Shown here: positions 11,083 to 23,395 of the stretch, in pieces
How the letters are laid out: each line of letters begins with the position of its first letter
How positions within the stretch are numbered: the stretch's first letter is position 1
NCBI RefSeq assembly: GCF_008831285.2
Contig: NC_045147.1
Span: 10,783,427-10,847,426 of the forward strand
Source of the DNA: Nymphaea colorata
Taxonomy: Eukaryota; Streptophyta; Magnoliopsida; Nymphaeales; Nymphaeaceae
Reading direction: 5' to 3'
Length of the DNA: 64,000 nt
Notes under the pieces: model-generated
The model's input: the letters and a program-made list of their open reading frames with translations, nothing else
Told to the model about the DNA's origin: nothing
The model's database searches: none
Position numbers and translations under genes: made by a program

Positions 11083-11290
11083 AAGGGTGGAGCCAAGGTA
11101 GTGCTCGCATGGGCTTTGGTCTCCTCTCAATTTTTTTTTTTTAAATTTACATGTAAATTTAAAACAATTTCACTTACTTTATATAAAAATTTTTAAAACT
11201 GTTATTTTGGTCTTAATTAAAATTTAAAAACTTTAATTCAGCTCACTTCATAAAAATTTTTTGACTCAACCAGTTATATGCAAGACCTTG
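11083..11290. mobile_element. Degenerate hAT-like MITE remnant
   Basis: Starts CAAGGGTGGAGCCAAGG and carries the GCTCGCATGGGC and AAATTTACATGTAAATTT text also seen in the element at 58415-58601. The 3' terminus (TTGACTCAACC) is too eroded to define the end or a target duplication. Confidence 0.4.
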
Positions 11291-11299
11291 TTCCACAGG

Positions 11300-12968
11300 T
11301 CTATATACATGATAGGTACCTTTATCAGTGGACCACCAGCCCAGTTAAAATGGGTCAAGGGAACAAATGTAATGCATAATGCGCACCTGTACACATAACC
11401 ACGTCTCCTAAAAAAAAAAGCACAGCGGAAAGCATGTGCAGATGCAAATAATGATGATCTATATTTTCTATTTTAGTAAGTAAAGCGCTGACCAATAAGC
11501 ACTTTAGCTTGTCCATTCCAATGTACCAAAAAATTGAGGCTTTCTACTTTCTAGCACATGCTTTGTAACTTGTGCCATGTTTTTCTTCTTCCCTTTTGTC
11601 AAGGAAATGCTATTATTGTTGAATAAGAGGGGATTTGATGGCCTTGAATTTTGATCGCAGAATTAAAATTCTAGAAACAAAATTCAGGCTCAAACTAAAA
11701 TTGAAAAGAACATTCAGTTCTAGTTTCCCTTTGTGTTTGATAATATAGGATTTTGATTTTAGAATTGAAAATCACGTTTGTGATAAAACGTGAATTAAAA
11801 TTATAGAATTAATAAAGTAAAACTATCATAACATGTGCCCTTGTGCCCTAAAGAAAGATAAAAAGTTTTAAAATTCTGGAATCATAATTCCTTCCCTTAG
11901 GGTAGAATCAGAACTCCAGAAATTTGATTCAAGAATAAGCCTGTAATTCGGGAATCAAGATCCTTTGTTTGATAATATTTACAACCACTGCTGGCCTATT
12001 TCCATTAGCACCAAAGCTGTTATCATCTTTACGCCACTGCTGGTCTATTTTGTTGTAGTTAAAGCAATTCTCATTTCATCAAAAATGAAGATTTTATTTG
12101 CAGAGTTCCCGGCCTCATCAGACACCCCGCCACAACATTCCTGAAATAAAATTGAAGTTATATCAAGTTCATGAGCTCCGATGATTATTTTTTGGGAACA
12201 AAATTAATTTTGGAGTTGCATAACTCGATAGCTGCATTTCACTGGGTATCAATGGCGGCCTCAACCCACGAAACTCACAGACGGACAAGTTTTATAAGCC
12301 CATAACATTATCTAACTGTATAATTTTTCAGTCTCATTCTAACATCTGGCTTGAAGATGGGAAGCTGCTGGGTTCATGTTGGCTCACAAACTAAGTTAGC
12401 AAGACCAAGTCCCTTAGCTTTAACCACATATGTTCCGTATATGTGCTTATTCACATTGGAAAAGTAGGCGCCCACAAAAATGAAAAGAAAGTAAACTGAT
12501 CAGAAACTTTCCTGCTTTATGCTTTTACATAAAAATATGCTCCCGTATGTCACTCTAGCATTATCTGAATTAGCACCTTTTCCCTTTTCAAGGCATATCA
12601 AAATGGTCAATAACACACTAGGAGTATAGGATGGTGCATATAACCAACTTCGTTTATTAAAAACATAAAAAATAAAGGCTGAGTAAAGTTTGAACGGAGA
12701 ACAACTTGTTGATTGTTGGTCCTACAACTAATGGAGTAGAATGTCACTTCTTATTTCATATTGGAGACCTGAATATCAAGTGGTATTGTCCAAGCAAGTA
12801 GTACATAAGAACTTCTTTAGCGATCCCTAGCTTGATAGATGATACATATGGGCCCACGCCTGCTGTTTCTAATTAATGGTACTGCCTAAAACTGTTGTTA
12901 ACTTGAATGGGTACATATTCTGGATATAGGTTAACAATAATAAAGATGAAAAAGGGGCCCCTTTATCT

Positions 12969-13003
<35 letters not shown>

Positions 13004-13090
13004 TTGGTGCTTGGAAGATTTGACGTGGACGACTCGGCTACTGGAATTTGTTAAGAAACGGTGATGTCTACTCGGACCGGCTGTTTTTTT
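11300..13090. repeat. Duplicated upstream block of Prx-A, distal part
   Basis: Collinear with the region upstream of Prx-D (34690-36190) and, from 11981 on, with that upstream of Prx-C (27721-28680). Landmarks are ACATTCCTGAAATAAAATT, GATAGCTGCATTTCAC and GACGTGGAC. 12400-12600 is a second, diverged copy of the sequence at 10640-10880. A run of 29 A occurs at 12971-12999. No gene is seen. Confidence 0.65.
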
Positions 13091-13438
13091 TTATATATAT
13101 ATACATATCGCATCATAAATAAATAAAAGTCATCTGAAATTGATTATCAAGTCCAATTCTTGATTACAATTGCTATAACGTATAATGTAACTTCCACTTC
13201 GTGGGTAAATTACACAGTATAGCGTGGAACGGATCGACCATTTTGTAATGGGAAAATAAAGTTTTTATTGAAACAGAGCAGGACGACGAGCGATCATCCT
13301 GCAAAGCCTACAAGACGCAAATAAAGTTTTTTATTTTAACAGTGCAGGGCGACGAGAGATCATCCTGCAAAACCCTACAAAACGACACCAATATATTATA
13401 TATGCAGCTTCCTTCTCCATGGAAAACCTGTTGGTACT
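13091..13438. other. 3' flank of Prx-B
   Basis: AT-rich. Contains a local imperfect duplication: GACGACGAGCGATCATCCTGC (13281-13301) recurs as GACGAGAGATCATCCTGC (13350-13368), together with flanking AATAAAGTTTTT text. No gene. Confidence 0.5.
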
Positions 13439-14609
13439 TCAGTTGACAGCTCTGCAGGACTTTCTGATCTGCCCCTGCGACCCAGTGAGCACCTCGATTG
13501 AGCCCATCCGCACCATCGATTCAGAAAATTTATGGGCCCACATGGAGCCACGGTTGATGTTGGCACGGACCATGCTGGCCGTGTCTGCCCTATCCATGAG
13601 TGCTTGGTCCGACGAGAGGAGGCCACGGTGGTACTTGAGGTTCACGTAGTATTTGTTATCCACTCTTTTTGGTGTGGTCACGTCCAATGGCACCGTCGGA
13701 TCCTGAGACGAGCCCGGAGCTGGACACTTCGTTTTCAGATACAACACGTACTTGGGGTCCATGGATGGATCCGCAGCGCCCGTGGAGTTGAAGTCATAGA
13801 GTCGATCGGAGAACAATGAGCAGTGGGAGTCTCCAATGGTGTGTGCGCCTGATAGCGTGACCATGTCCTCAAGAGAAAGGCCCTTTCTCGCGAAGTTTTC
13901 TTCCAATTGCTTGACGTCGAAAAACGGCATCGGGATGTTCTCCGCGACATCGGATTCCTTGGAGACAAGGCCATCCCGTCGCCCAGCCGGCACCGCATAG
14001 TAAAATCCTCCGGCGATGTGGATGGAATCTCGAGCTGCAAAGGCAAGGATGTCGGCGCAAGACACCACCTGAGGGCATTGCGACTCCAATACGGACTTGG
14101 CTTCATCTATGACATCGAAGCCACTGAGGCTGGGGTTGTTTATAGGAGAATCCTTCTCGGCCGTGTTGCCGGGTGTAGAGTCCAGCAGCACAGATGCATC
14201 ACAACCCTGTGAAATGAAATGAACTTAATTTAGACATTGAACTCATTGTCTTCCCAAGATGATTAGTTGAGGACTTGAAATTCTGATGAGTTTTTCTCAT
14301 TCTGCTACTAGCTATAGATTGGCAATTTAAAAAGAGAAAGTGCTGGAGTAGTACCCTGACGAAGCAGTCGTGGAAATGCATCCGGAGCAGGCCGGCTGGT
14401 GCGCCGGAATCACGAGCAACGGCCTTGGCGACGGTCTGCCGCACCACTGCCTCGGCAGAAGGGCAGGTGTGCTTATAGTAATCGACGCGCAGGCCGTGGG
14501 CCTGAGCTAAACCAGCCCAGGCGGCCACCTCCATCAGCAGGCAGCAGGCAATTGCCAAGCTACCAAGCCAGGAGAGGCGGCCGTGAGTGGCTAAGTAGGG
14601 AGCCGCCAT
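13439..14609 (-). CDS. Class III secretory peroxidase, Prx-B (2 exons)
   Basis: Exon 1 is 14355-14609 (85 codons) and exon 2 is 13439-14206 (255 codons plus stop), giving 340 aa; the intron is 148 bp with donor GTACTA. The N-terminal ~37 residues form a signal peptide ([22 protein letters not shown]). The mature part starts near [14 protein letters not shown]. Arg76 and His80 sit in RMHFHDCF and the proximal His207 in LSGAHTIG; all eight structural cysteines are present. A glycosylation sequon (NST) lies in the [13 protein letters not shown] loop. It is clearly diverged from A/C/D across the protein ([20 protein letters not shown]) but keeps the same single intron position. It has its own non-duplicated promoter. 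It is intact, and probably represents an older member of the array than A, C and D. Confidence 0.95.
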
Positions 14610-14643
14610 GCTTTTAGTTGGTGGGCAGTGCTTTGGAGTGAAT

Positions 14644-14673
14644 CAACTGGGCGTGTGCTCTCAGCTATTTATA
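14644..14673 (-). promoter_or_regulatory. Core promoter of Prx-B
   Basis: Minus-strand TATAAATA (14666-14673) followed by CACACGCCCAGTTG (14644-14657), a variant of the motif shared with the other peroxidase genes. It lies about 60 bp upstream of the ATG at 14609. Confidence 0.7.
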
Positions 14674-14699
14674 AGGGGAAAGAAGATGGCGGTCGTGAA

Positions 14700-15460
14700 G
14701 TAGACAGACTGGCATTTTGAACTTGGGATACAAGTCTGTGACAGGTTTATATGGAGGAGGCAAGAACAAGACTGGTCAAAAACACTAAAGTTGTTCGTAT
14801 TCCTGTGGGCGACATGGTTTGGTCAGAACCAAAACTCTCGCTTACTGCTCTAGAGGATCGTGCTTGGATTAGTGTTAAAAAGAAATCACATATAGCCAAG
14901 TTCATTACGTTCTTTGGGAAGAGGACTTCGTTAATGAACATTCCGTTTTGTGTATTAACTCTATGCATGAGATTGCGATGGAGTGATTCTTATCCAAATG
15001 GCATTTATTTTTTAGACTCTCCAGTGTATACTGCTCATTAAAGCCGTCAATGAATGGAGCTAGGGAATTTTTAGTTGTAGGGATAAAATTATAGTTTCAA
15101 AATTTTAATAAGAGTTTGCATATAATTTAACAAATTTTTAATATAATATAATTTTTTTTTCAAATTTATGAGTAAAATTTGACTTGATTTTTATTTTTTT
15201 AAAAATCTGAGGCAAAACCGTAACACCGGCATGCCCTAGTGAAGCCGCCAGATTTCGAATGGTTTAGTTGTAGTCAAATCGGTCCCTTTTGAGCGTGTAG
15301 GGTTGTTGAGAAGGTTCAATGGAAAAAACAAGAGGCCAACGTCGTTTTGTTGCTTGTAGCCCACAAATTAACCGGTAGGTCCCCCTTGAGTTGTTTGGTC
15401 TAAATTTTCTTCTTCTTTCTTGGAAGATGGATTGAATAAGATGTTGATGCATCATATTTT
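14700..15460. other. Intergenic, no recognisable feature
   Basis: A 96-codon plus-strand frame (14751-15041) matches no family I know and has no promoter context. The rest is AT-rich. Confidence 0.35.
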
Positions 15461-16448
15461 ATATATACCTAGACATATCCACTCTTTTTTTAACATTTAC
15501 ATATTATGAATCAAATTTGGAAAAAATCATATTTGAATTCGAATATAATTGAAATCCAATTTTACAATCCAAATCCAATTTTTACGTTTATATCCAAATA
15601 TGAATTTTGAACTGAATCTTTTTGATCTCCAAAGCGTAAGACCATTGGATATACAATATTATTTATTTAAAACTAAATCTAATCAGAATATGAATCCAAA
15701 TCTGATCGGATCTCATCTCTTAAATCAAAATCGTGTTGTGTCCCATTCAAGTTCACAAACTCACCTCCTACACATGTTTCAAGGTGTTCATTGTTTTTTT
15801 TTTTTTTTTCAATTTTGCACCAGAAAAACGGACTCGACTTGGTTCTACTTGATTAGTTATTTTCTGGCAACAACAAACGAGAACAGTTTCCGTGTTAGGC
15901 AGCTAACGTGGGAAGAGCTCCCACCTTTTGCTGGTGCGGCTGCGAGCCCACTCTAAAACATTGTTTTTAATGATTGAATTTGGATAGATTTGGATTCAAT
16001 TATGCGGATCAACTCTAAGAGACTCCAGCAACTGCCCGAATGCTAACTGAAAATTTGTTACCTATATATTGAATGCCTCACAGACAATTTTTTTTGGCTC
16101 TACCCTCGCTAAATGACCTCAAGATTGAATTAAAACCGAGTCATAAACGAGTCGACTTTGAGTTGTATGAGCTCTACTAGCTAGGTTCAACTCAACTGTG
16201 CTCATGCATTTCATGTCCGTCAGCTCGAGTTCAGACTTGTTTTACTAAGTCAAGCTCAAGCTTGTCTATGTTTTTTTTTTTGTGTAATACTAATTGGTAT
16301 GACCTCATTGGTAAGTGCTACCTGCATTGGAACCCATGGTTATGGATCCGAATCCATTAATAGCTCGTCTCATATAACTGGAGTGAAGCTCGAGCCTTGA
16401 AAATTCTTCAGAGATGGTTGAAAAGTCCATAGAGTTATAAGGTATATA
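15461..16448. repeat. AT-rich dispersed repeat and featureless DNA
   Basis: 15480-15730 is a copy of the AT-rich repeat seen at 7690-8020 (GAATTCGAATATAATTGAAATCCAA and onward). 15740-16448 shows no gene; it contains T-rich runs and GAGCTCGAG-type text similar to 22720-23340. Confidence 0.45.
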
Positions 16449-16919
16449 TGTAAGATCATTTGGTGGGCCGACATATGTCTATGAGGAATTTCAGACATTA
16501 TGGCTGTCTTAAAATAAATATCCGCTTAAGTGATTGCATTTTGGGATATTACGTCATTTTAGATGGTATGGGGTAATTTTGAAATGTATAGATACCAGTA
16601 CGCAATTACGGACTCTTTGATGGGCGGAATTCGTAATTGTCCTCATTATAAAATGGTAGTGGTTCCTGGGGACGTGCAATGGTTGCCTGAAACATTGGTT
16701 TCTAGGGTTTTCCTCTTCCCCATCTGAGAGAGACCTCAAGCGCGCCGCAAAGACCCTAGAAGATCCTACCGCGATCTACCGCCTAGTTCTTCAGATGGAT
16801 TCAGGTACGCTTCCGCTTTAAGTTTAAGGTTTTGTTTAATTCAATGATTTAGCATGAACATGATCCTGTTTTAGGATATATAGGTTTGGTTTTGTATATG
16901 AAGGGGAGAAATCCCAACA
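16449..16919 (+). repeat. 5' LTR of element 2
   Basis: Direct repeat of 22058-22536; ends ATCCCAACA before the primer-binding site. Differences from the 3' copy are scattered point changes and two ATGC insertions in the 3' copy. Confidence 0.9.
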
Positions 16920-17019
16920 TTTGGTATCAGTCATTGTTATATCATTGAATTTTTGGTGATTTTGTGTGTCTTATTGTTCGGTTCTTCCCTGTTCTTGGCA
17001 TCTGCGATTAAAAAAAAAA

Positions 17020-17710
17020 AAATTTGCTTGGGCGAGCGACGGAAGCCGTCGGGCTTCCGCTGCAGTCGCCTGTGACATGGGAGGTGCAAGAGGGGGCGAC
17101 AGACGTGCAAGAGAGGCGATGGTTTCCGGCCGTCTTGGCAGGCGTCGGCTGGCCATTAGGCGACGGCCGAACCCCGTCGTCCTTGCGCGACCCGCCGGCC
17201 GAACCCCTCCGTCCTTGCGCGAACCGTCGGCGGCCACCCACGCCGTTGGGTGGCCGGACGGCGGCTTCTTCGTCGCTGTAACCACCGCGCAACTTCAGAA
17301 AGGGGAAGATACCAAAGGAGAAGGAGGACAGCCGGAATCCGCCGTTTAAAGGGGCTACCGTCACCGGAAAGCGACGGCCGGCTGCCGGAAAGCGACGGCC
17401 GGCTGCCGGCTGTCCTGGCCCGACCCACCGGCGGTCACCCACGCCGTTGGGTGGACTGCCGGCGGCTCTTTCGTCGCTGCTGTTCCCTCCAACTCAAGCA
17501 AAAGGGCATAATAAAGAAGAGGGGAAACCGGCCAGAATCTGCCGGTTTCCAGCGGGCGTCGGCCGACCATCGCGGTGGGCGACGGCCGGCGGCACCCGCC
17601 GCCGGCCACCCACGGTGTTGGGTGGCCTGCTGGTGGAGCTTCACCGCCCGCCTGCCGTTCGGTCGAGCGGGCGGGTCGGGTCTTGACAGACCCGATCCGG
17701 ATCCATCAGC
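17020..17710. repeat. GC-rich tract inside element 2
   Basis: Strikingly GC-rich compared with the surrounding DNA, rich in CCGTCGG/CCGGC words, with a short tandem duplication of AAAGCGACGGCCGGCTGCCGG at about 17368-17409. It is bounded by A-runs at 17010-17023 and 17714-17727. Long open frames occur in all phases because stop codons are rare here, so I do not call a gene. Confidence 0.6.
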
Positions 17711-17749
17711 TTTAAAAAAAAAAAAAATTTCGTTTGCCGCCTGCACCCG

Positions 17750-18215
17750 CGTTAAGTTTTTTCGGACCGGGTCGGGTCCGTTTAAGTTATGTAAATCGGT
17801 TCATTTTTTAAACCGGTTTTGGAAAAGACTCGAACCAGTTCATTCGGTTTCAGAGCGGTTCAATACGATTCAGAACCGATTCGGTCCGATTCAGACCGGT
17901 TCGGACCTTTTGGGGCCGATTCGGATCGTTTTGGGTCCGACTCATTAAGTTTAAATCCGATTCATACCGTTTCAGACCTTTTGGAGACCGGTTCATTCAG
18001 TTTTGGAACCGATTCGGTCCATTTTCGGACCGGTTCAGTTGTTTTTCAGCCGGTTCAGTTGATTTTCAAACCGATTCAGGGTTTTTTCAGACCAGTTTAT
18101 TCAGTTTTAGAACCGATTTAAGTCATTTTCAAACCGGTTCAGTAGGTTTCGGATCCGATACGGTCTATTTTTTGACCGGTTCATCCAATTTTTGACCAGT
18201 TCAGCACGGTTTAGG
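17750..18215. repeat. Degenerate short-period ACCGGTTCAG repeat in element 2
   Basis: The words GACCGGTTCA, ACCGATTCGG and TTTTCAGACC recur every 25-35 bp for about 450 bp without an exact period. The array follows the GC-rich tract and lies where gag would be expected. Confidence 0.6.
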
Positions 18216-19144
18216 GCTATGTGAGTGTTTTAGTTGTGGTTTAAGTTCAATACGGGCCATTTTGAGGCCCACTCAGTGGTTCTTGACCATCTTAAGCACG
18301 ATTATGGTATCGGTTCATAAAATTTTGGACTCTTTTGGGCCCATATCATTGAATCATTTGGTTTTGGATATAATGAAGGGCAAATTTGTATGTAATTTGG
18401 TTTATGCATCTGGTTTTGGATTCATGTAAGGCAATTTTGTATGTGTCACATCATTGAATCATCTAGTTTTGGATTCAATGAATGGCAAATTTTATATGTA
18501 AATTTTAATTCATGTATCATGTTTTGCATGTTTTAAATTTGTGGGTGTACTTTAGATGAATATTTGGATTATGAATTTGATCTTCGGTCATGTCTGTTGT
18601 TTGAAATGAGTAAGTTTGTATTTTATGTCGCCAAAGTGATCTCTGTTGTACGAATTTGCCTGTTTTGAACATTAGATGGTAGTATACTTGATCCATGCGG
18701 GCAATGATCAACCCAAATGAGGGTTGTTGCTTGGTCAGGTTTAAGTATACATGGCAATGAATATGTGATAATTTTTTAGGTTTCCATGTGAATAACGAGT
18801 CAATCCAAAGATAGGCTCATTGTTTGACAGGGTTAATTATCTATATTCATTGTTGACCAAGAATACCACTTGCAGTTAATATTTCAATCCAAAGATTGGA
18901 TATTAACGTTGTACCGGTACCTTGTGATGGGTTTTGGGCCATTGTGTTTAAATTCATTTATATTTGTTGTTTCATCTTTGTACATGTATTGATTGTGAGC
19001 ACACTTTGGTTTGTTCTTTGTATAGTGAGTTCTGCTTATATGATATTTGCAGATTTTGAGTACTATTCCTGAATTAAATGATTCGATTTTTATAAGTAAG
19101 AAAAGAAAAACTGTTAAGGAAGTTGCAGTTGACCAATCATCCGT
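18216..19144 (+). other. Gag-poor internal region of element 2
   Basis: Includes a short internal repeat (CATTGAATCATTTGGTTTTGG at 18347 and a variant at 18454). Only the last gag residues before the zinc knuckle can be read (near 19055-19150). No intact gag frame. Confidence 0.5.
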
Positions 19145-21655
19145 TAAGAAACAAAAGAAGAATAAGGAATGCTGCTTCTTTTGCAAGGTGAAGGTTATAT
19201 GAAGGAAGATTGTACTGAGTATCACGCATGGCGTGAAATGAAGGGTACACTTCTCACTTTGGTTTGTTCTGAGGTTAATTTAATTTCAGTACCCAGAAAC
19301 ACTTGGTGGGTAGATTCAGGTACTACTACTCACATAAGTGTCTCTAAGCAAAGCTGCCTAAATTGTCAAACGCCAATTGATGCTGAAAGATTCATCTATG
19401 TGGGCGATGGCAAGAAGGTGAAGGTTGAAGCCATAGCAGATTTTCGGTTATTGTTAAAGACCGGTTGTTAATTGAATTTGACAGAAACTCAAGTGGTGCC
19501 GTCTTTTAGACGGAATTTGGTTCCTATTTCCTCATCGAACAAGTTTGGTTATTATTGTTCATTTGGAGGAAGTAAATTTAAGTTGTTTCTGTACTCAAAT
19601 TTGATTGCCACTGGTTCTTTGTCTAGTAGCGATAACTTTTATTTGCTTGATATGGTTGCTTCATATAATGAAACCTTGCATGTTACGTCTAGTGGTACAA
19701 AAAAAAAAATTAACCAAAGAGAATTCTGCTATGTTATGGCATTGGCGCTTAGGACATATCTCTGAAAAGAGAATATAAAGGCTTATGTCGAAAGGAATTC
19801 TTGAGTCCCTTGGTTTTGCAAACTTTAATGTTTGCATTGATTGTATAAAGGGAAAATGAACAAACATTAAGGGGTTATAAGTTTTATAATCCATTCAGTA
19901 AGTTTTTCTTTGAAAGGGAAATGCCCATTTCTTTGAGGATATTGAGTTTGGGGAGGTGATCAGGTTAGAAACATTGCCTTTGAAGAGGGACCTGAGTCCA
20001 CTCTATTCAGAAAAAGGCAATGATGTCGATCTCCCTACTGGAGAACAAACTCAACAACCTCAAGAAAATCAAACAGAGGTGCCACTGAGGAGATCCACTA
20101 GAGAGAGGACAAATACAATTTCAAATGATTTTGTCTATCTCCAAGAACATGATGTTGATATAGGCATAATGGAGGATCCTGTCAACCTCTAACAAGTAAT
20201 AAAGAGTTCTAAATCTCTTAAGTAGATAGATGCCATGAATGAGGAAATAAAGTCCATGATGGACAATGACGTATGAGAAGTTGTTCCCTTGCCTGAAGGT
20301 GTGAAACCCAATGATTGTAAATGAATATTTAAAACAAAGAGGGATTCATCAGGTAACATCGAAAGGCATAAGGTAAGTCTTGTCGCTGAGGGCTTTATTC
20401 AAAAGGGAGGCATTGATTATAAAGAGACTTTCTCTCCATTTTCGTTGAAAGACTCTTTCAGGACTATAATGGCACTTGTAGCTCATTTTGACTTAGAGCT
20501 GCATCAGATGAATGTTAAAACAATGTTTCTAAATGGAGACATTGATGAAACGATATATATGGTGCAACCAAAAAGCTTTGCTTCAGGAGATACAAAGAAA
20601 ATAGTTTGCAAACTAAAAAAATTCATCTATGGACTAAAACAAGATTCCTGTCAATGGTATTACAAGTTTCATCAAGTTATAGTTTCATTTGGCTTTGAAA
20701 CTAATATGGTTGATGAATGTGTATACCAAAAGTTCAGCGGGCGTAAATTTATTTTTCTGGTTTTATATGTCGATGATATATTGCTGGCAAGTAATGATGT
20801 GAGCATATTGCATGAAACTAAGAATTTTTGTCAACAAAGTTTGACATAAAGGATCTTGGTTGTGCATCTTTTGTATTAAGGATCCAAATATTTCGAGATC
20901 GTTCTCGGGGTATTCTTGGATTATCACAAAAGGCCTACATTGATAAGGTGCTTCAGCGATATGACATGAATGATTGTAAACCAAGAGATACTCCAGTTGC
21001 TAAAGAAAACAAGTTTAGTCTCAAACAGTGCCCTAAAAGTGAATTCAAATATAAGGAAATGGAAAGGATTCCCTATTTGTCTTTTGTGGGAAGCCTTATG
21101 TATGCTTAGGTTTGTACTTGCCCGGATATTACATTTATCGTTGGAATGTTAGACAAATACTTAAGTGATCCTGGTATGGATCATTGGGAAGCAGCCAAAA
21201 AGAGTTTTGAGGTACTTGCAAAGAACATAAGATTTTATGCTCACATACAGGAAGTCAGACCAGTTGGAGATCATTGGGTATTCAGATTCTGACTTTGCTG
21301 GGTGCCAAGACAGTAGCATAGCATGTTACGAGACATCCAATCATGTTTCATGATTGCGGAATTTTGTCACGAGCTGCGCATTATGTATGGTGTAGAAAGA
21401 CCACTATGGTTTTTGTGTGACAATAATTCAGCAGTCATGTACTCTAATAACAGACACAGTTTGTCAAAGTCGAAGCACATCAACATTAAGTTTTTGGGCT
21501 GTTAAAGAAAGGATACAGAATGGTCAGGTGTCTAGAGCATATTGGGACAAACTCCATGATTACAGATCCACTTACCAAGGGTTTAACACATAAGGTCTTT
21601 CATGAACATGTTGTTCGTATGGGAGTGTTATCCTTGGATGATGTGCAGGTTTAGT
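19145..21655 (+). pseudogene. Broken pol region of element 2
   Basis: A zinc-knuckle remnant (CFFCK...EDC) lies at about 19170-19215. The protease motif WWVDSGTTTHI is near 19305. GAG-pre-integrase text continues to about 19860. The integrase catalytic core is deleted: the sequence jumps near 19890-19930 from the pre-integrase region to the region just before reverse transcriptase. Reverse transcriptase reads from about 20215 with stops (20272-20274, 20322-20324). The catalytic motif YVDDILLAS is at about 20767-20793. A frame change occurs near 20845. RNase H (about 21270-21640) is also shifted and partly deleted. Confidence 0.82.
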
Positions 21656-22057
21656 GGGAGTTTGTATTTTGTTTGCTCTTATGTATGGACACATATTCAG
21701 TTTTCTGCAGAATAAAGTTTAAAGTTCTTTGGTTCCATTCTGTGTTTATATGTTTATATTTTTGATCTCTATAAAGTTTTAAAGTTGGACCAGTTGAGAA
21801 TAGACATGTTGTAATCACATTACATGTAATTCTCATGCTATACATCCATATCAGATCTATGTCATTGATTGTGTTAACATTTGTGATCATTGAAGGTTTA
21901 ACTAATTTTAATATAGCGAAAGCTGCTTTGGTTCTGTGTTGATATGGTCATGGACGAGACTGGTAAAAATAATGTTTAATAAGATAGCAGTTATGAACTC
22001 CTAAGGTTTTATGTAATGTCTGAATGTATAAAGAGATATTTGGCCAAAGTGGGAGAT

Positions 22058-22536
22058 TGTAAGATCATTTGGTGGATTGGCATATGTCTATGAGGAATTT
22101 CAGACATTATGGCTGTCTTAAAATAAATATCCGCTTAAGTGATTGCATTTTGAGATATTACGTCATTTTAGATGGTATGAGGTAATTTTGAAATGTATAG
22201 ATACCAGCACGCAATTACAGACTCTTTGATGGGAGGAATTCGTAATTGTCCTCATTATAAAATGGTAGTGGTCCCTGAGGTCGTGCAATGGTTGCCTGAA
22301 ATGTTGGTTTCTAGGGTTTTCCTCTTCCCCATCTGAGAGAGACCTCAAGGGCGCCGCAAAGACCCTGGAAGATCCTACCGCGATCTACCGTCCAGTTCTT
22401 CAGATGGATTCAGGTACGCTTCCGCTTTAAGTTTAAGATTTTGTTTAATTCAATGATTTAGCATGCATGAACATGATCCTGTTTTAGGATATATACGTTT
22501 GGTTTTGTATATGCATGAAGGGGAGAAATCCCGACA
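22058..22536 (+). repeat. 3' LTR of element 2
   Basis: Direct repeat of 16449-16919, ends ATCCCGACA and is followed by the ATATA target repeat. Confidence 0.9.
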
Positions 22537-23395
22537 ATATATGTTTGCGTGCACAATTTTAAATCATGGATGGATGTATGATTGAAATATCGTTTGACAT
22601 TTTATATATTGTTAGAAGGCTGAACGAGAAGATGATCAAGCCAATGGATATAAAATTTTGTGCTACTCTTGGATGGGCCGTTCAACGGAATCAACTCCAA
22701 CTCTTTCCATTAACCTCGAACTTAGCTCGGGTGATTTGTTAAACAAGTCGAGTTCAAGTTTAAATTAAAATTTGAGTTTGTTAACGATCGAGTTGAAATT
22801 CAATTTACACAAATTCGGCTCAATTAACTCATGTAGGCTCATGTACAATTAGAGGTGTTCAACAGTCGAGCCAACTCAACTCATAGGGGTTGGACTTGAG
22901 TCACGTTTGACCCTTTTAAAGCTGGATCCAAGTCAAACTTAGACTCGGACTAACTCATAGGGGTTGGACTTGAGTCACGTTTGACCCTTTTAAAGCTGGA
23001 TCCAAGTCAAACTTAGACTCGGACTCAGACTCAGCTATTGGGCTGTTATCAAGCTCGAGTCAAGCCAGAGTATTATGTAGCCCCTGCTGAAGCTTGAACC
23101 CATAAGCTCAAGTTTGGTTATATTTCAGTTCACGAGCTCAACTAGTCTACCAGCACAAAGTTGGACTTGAACTTCTAAGCCAAGTTGAGTCAAATACTAT
23201 ATGATTTGAAACGAGCTTGAGATGGAACAGTTCACACATAATTTTTGGGGAGCTTGAGCTGGCCTAGCGCGAGCTGGGCTAGATCAAACTCAACAAGCTT
23301 GAGTTCAACTCGACTCATGTAAGACCCTACTCTAATCATGAAGTTCAGAATAGTGCAGGTTAATGTGGACAGCGATTCGGGTCGAACAGAATTTT
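22537..23395. repeat. GAGCTCGAGTT-rich repeat with a 74-bp tandem duplication
   Basis: 22720-23340 is rich in CTCGAGTTCAAG-like words and aligns loosely with 54180-54650. Within it 22878-22951 and 22952-23025 are two near-identical 74-bp copies (ACTCATAGGGGTTGGACTTG and onward), a recent tandem duplication. Confidence 0.7.

Larger units (their letters stand above)
16449..22536 (+). mobile_element. Ty1/copia LTR retrotransposon with target duplication (element 2)
   Basis: LTRs of 471 bp (16449-16919) and 479 bp (22058-22536) start TGTAAGATCATTTGG. Flanking 5-bp repeats ATATA (16444-16448 and 22537-22541) are a plausible target duplication, although low in complexity. The primer-binding site TGGTATCAG is at 16922-16930 and the polypurine tract AAAGTGGGAGAT ends at 22057. 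The coding region is incomplete: most of gag and most of the integrase are missing. Confidence 0.92.

Noticed and set aside
14751-15041. 96-codon plus-strand frame upstream of Prx-B
   Set aside because: No recognised family, no promoter signals, and AT-rich surroundings; not enough to call a gene.
16966-17948. Several long overlapping frames on both strands
   Set aside because: All lie in the GC-rich tract and the ACCGG repeat inside element 2; Arg/Pro/Gly-rich in every phase, with no domain.
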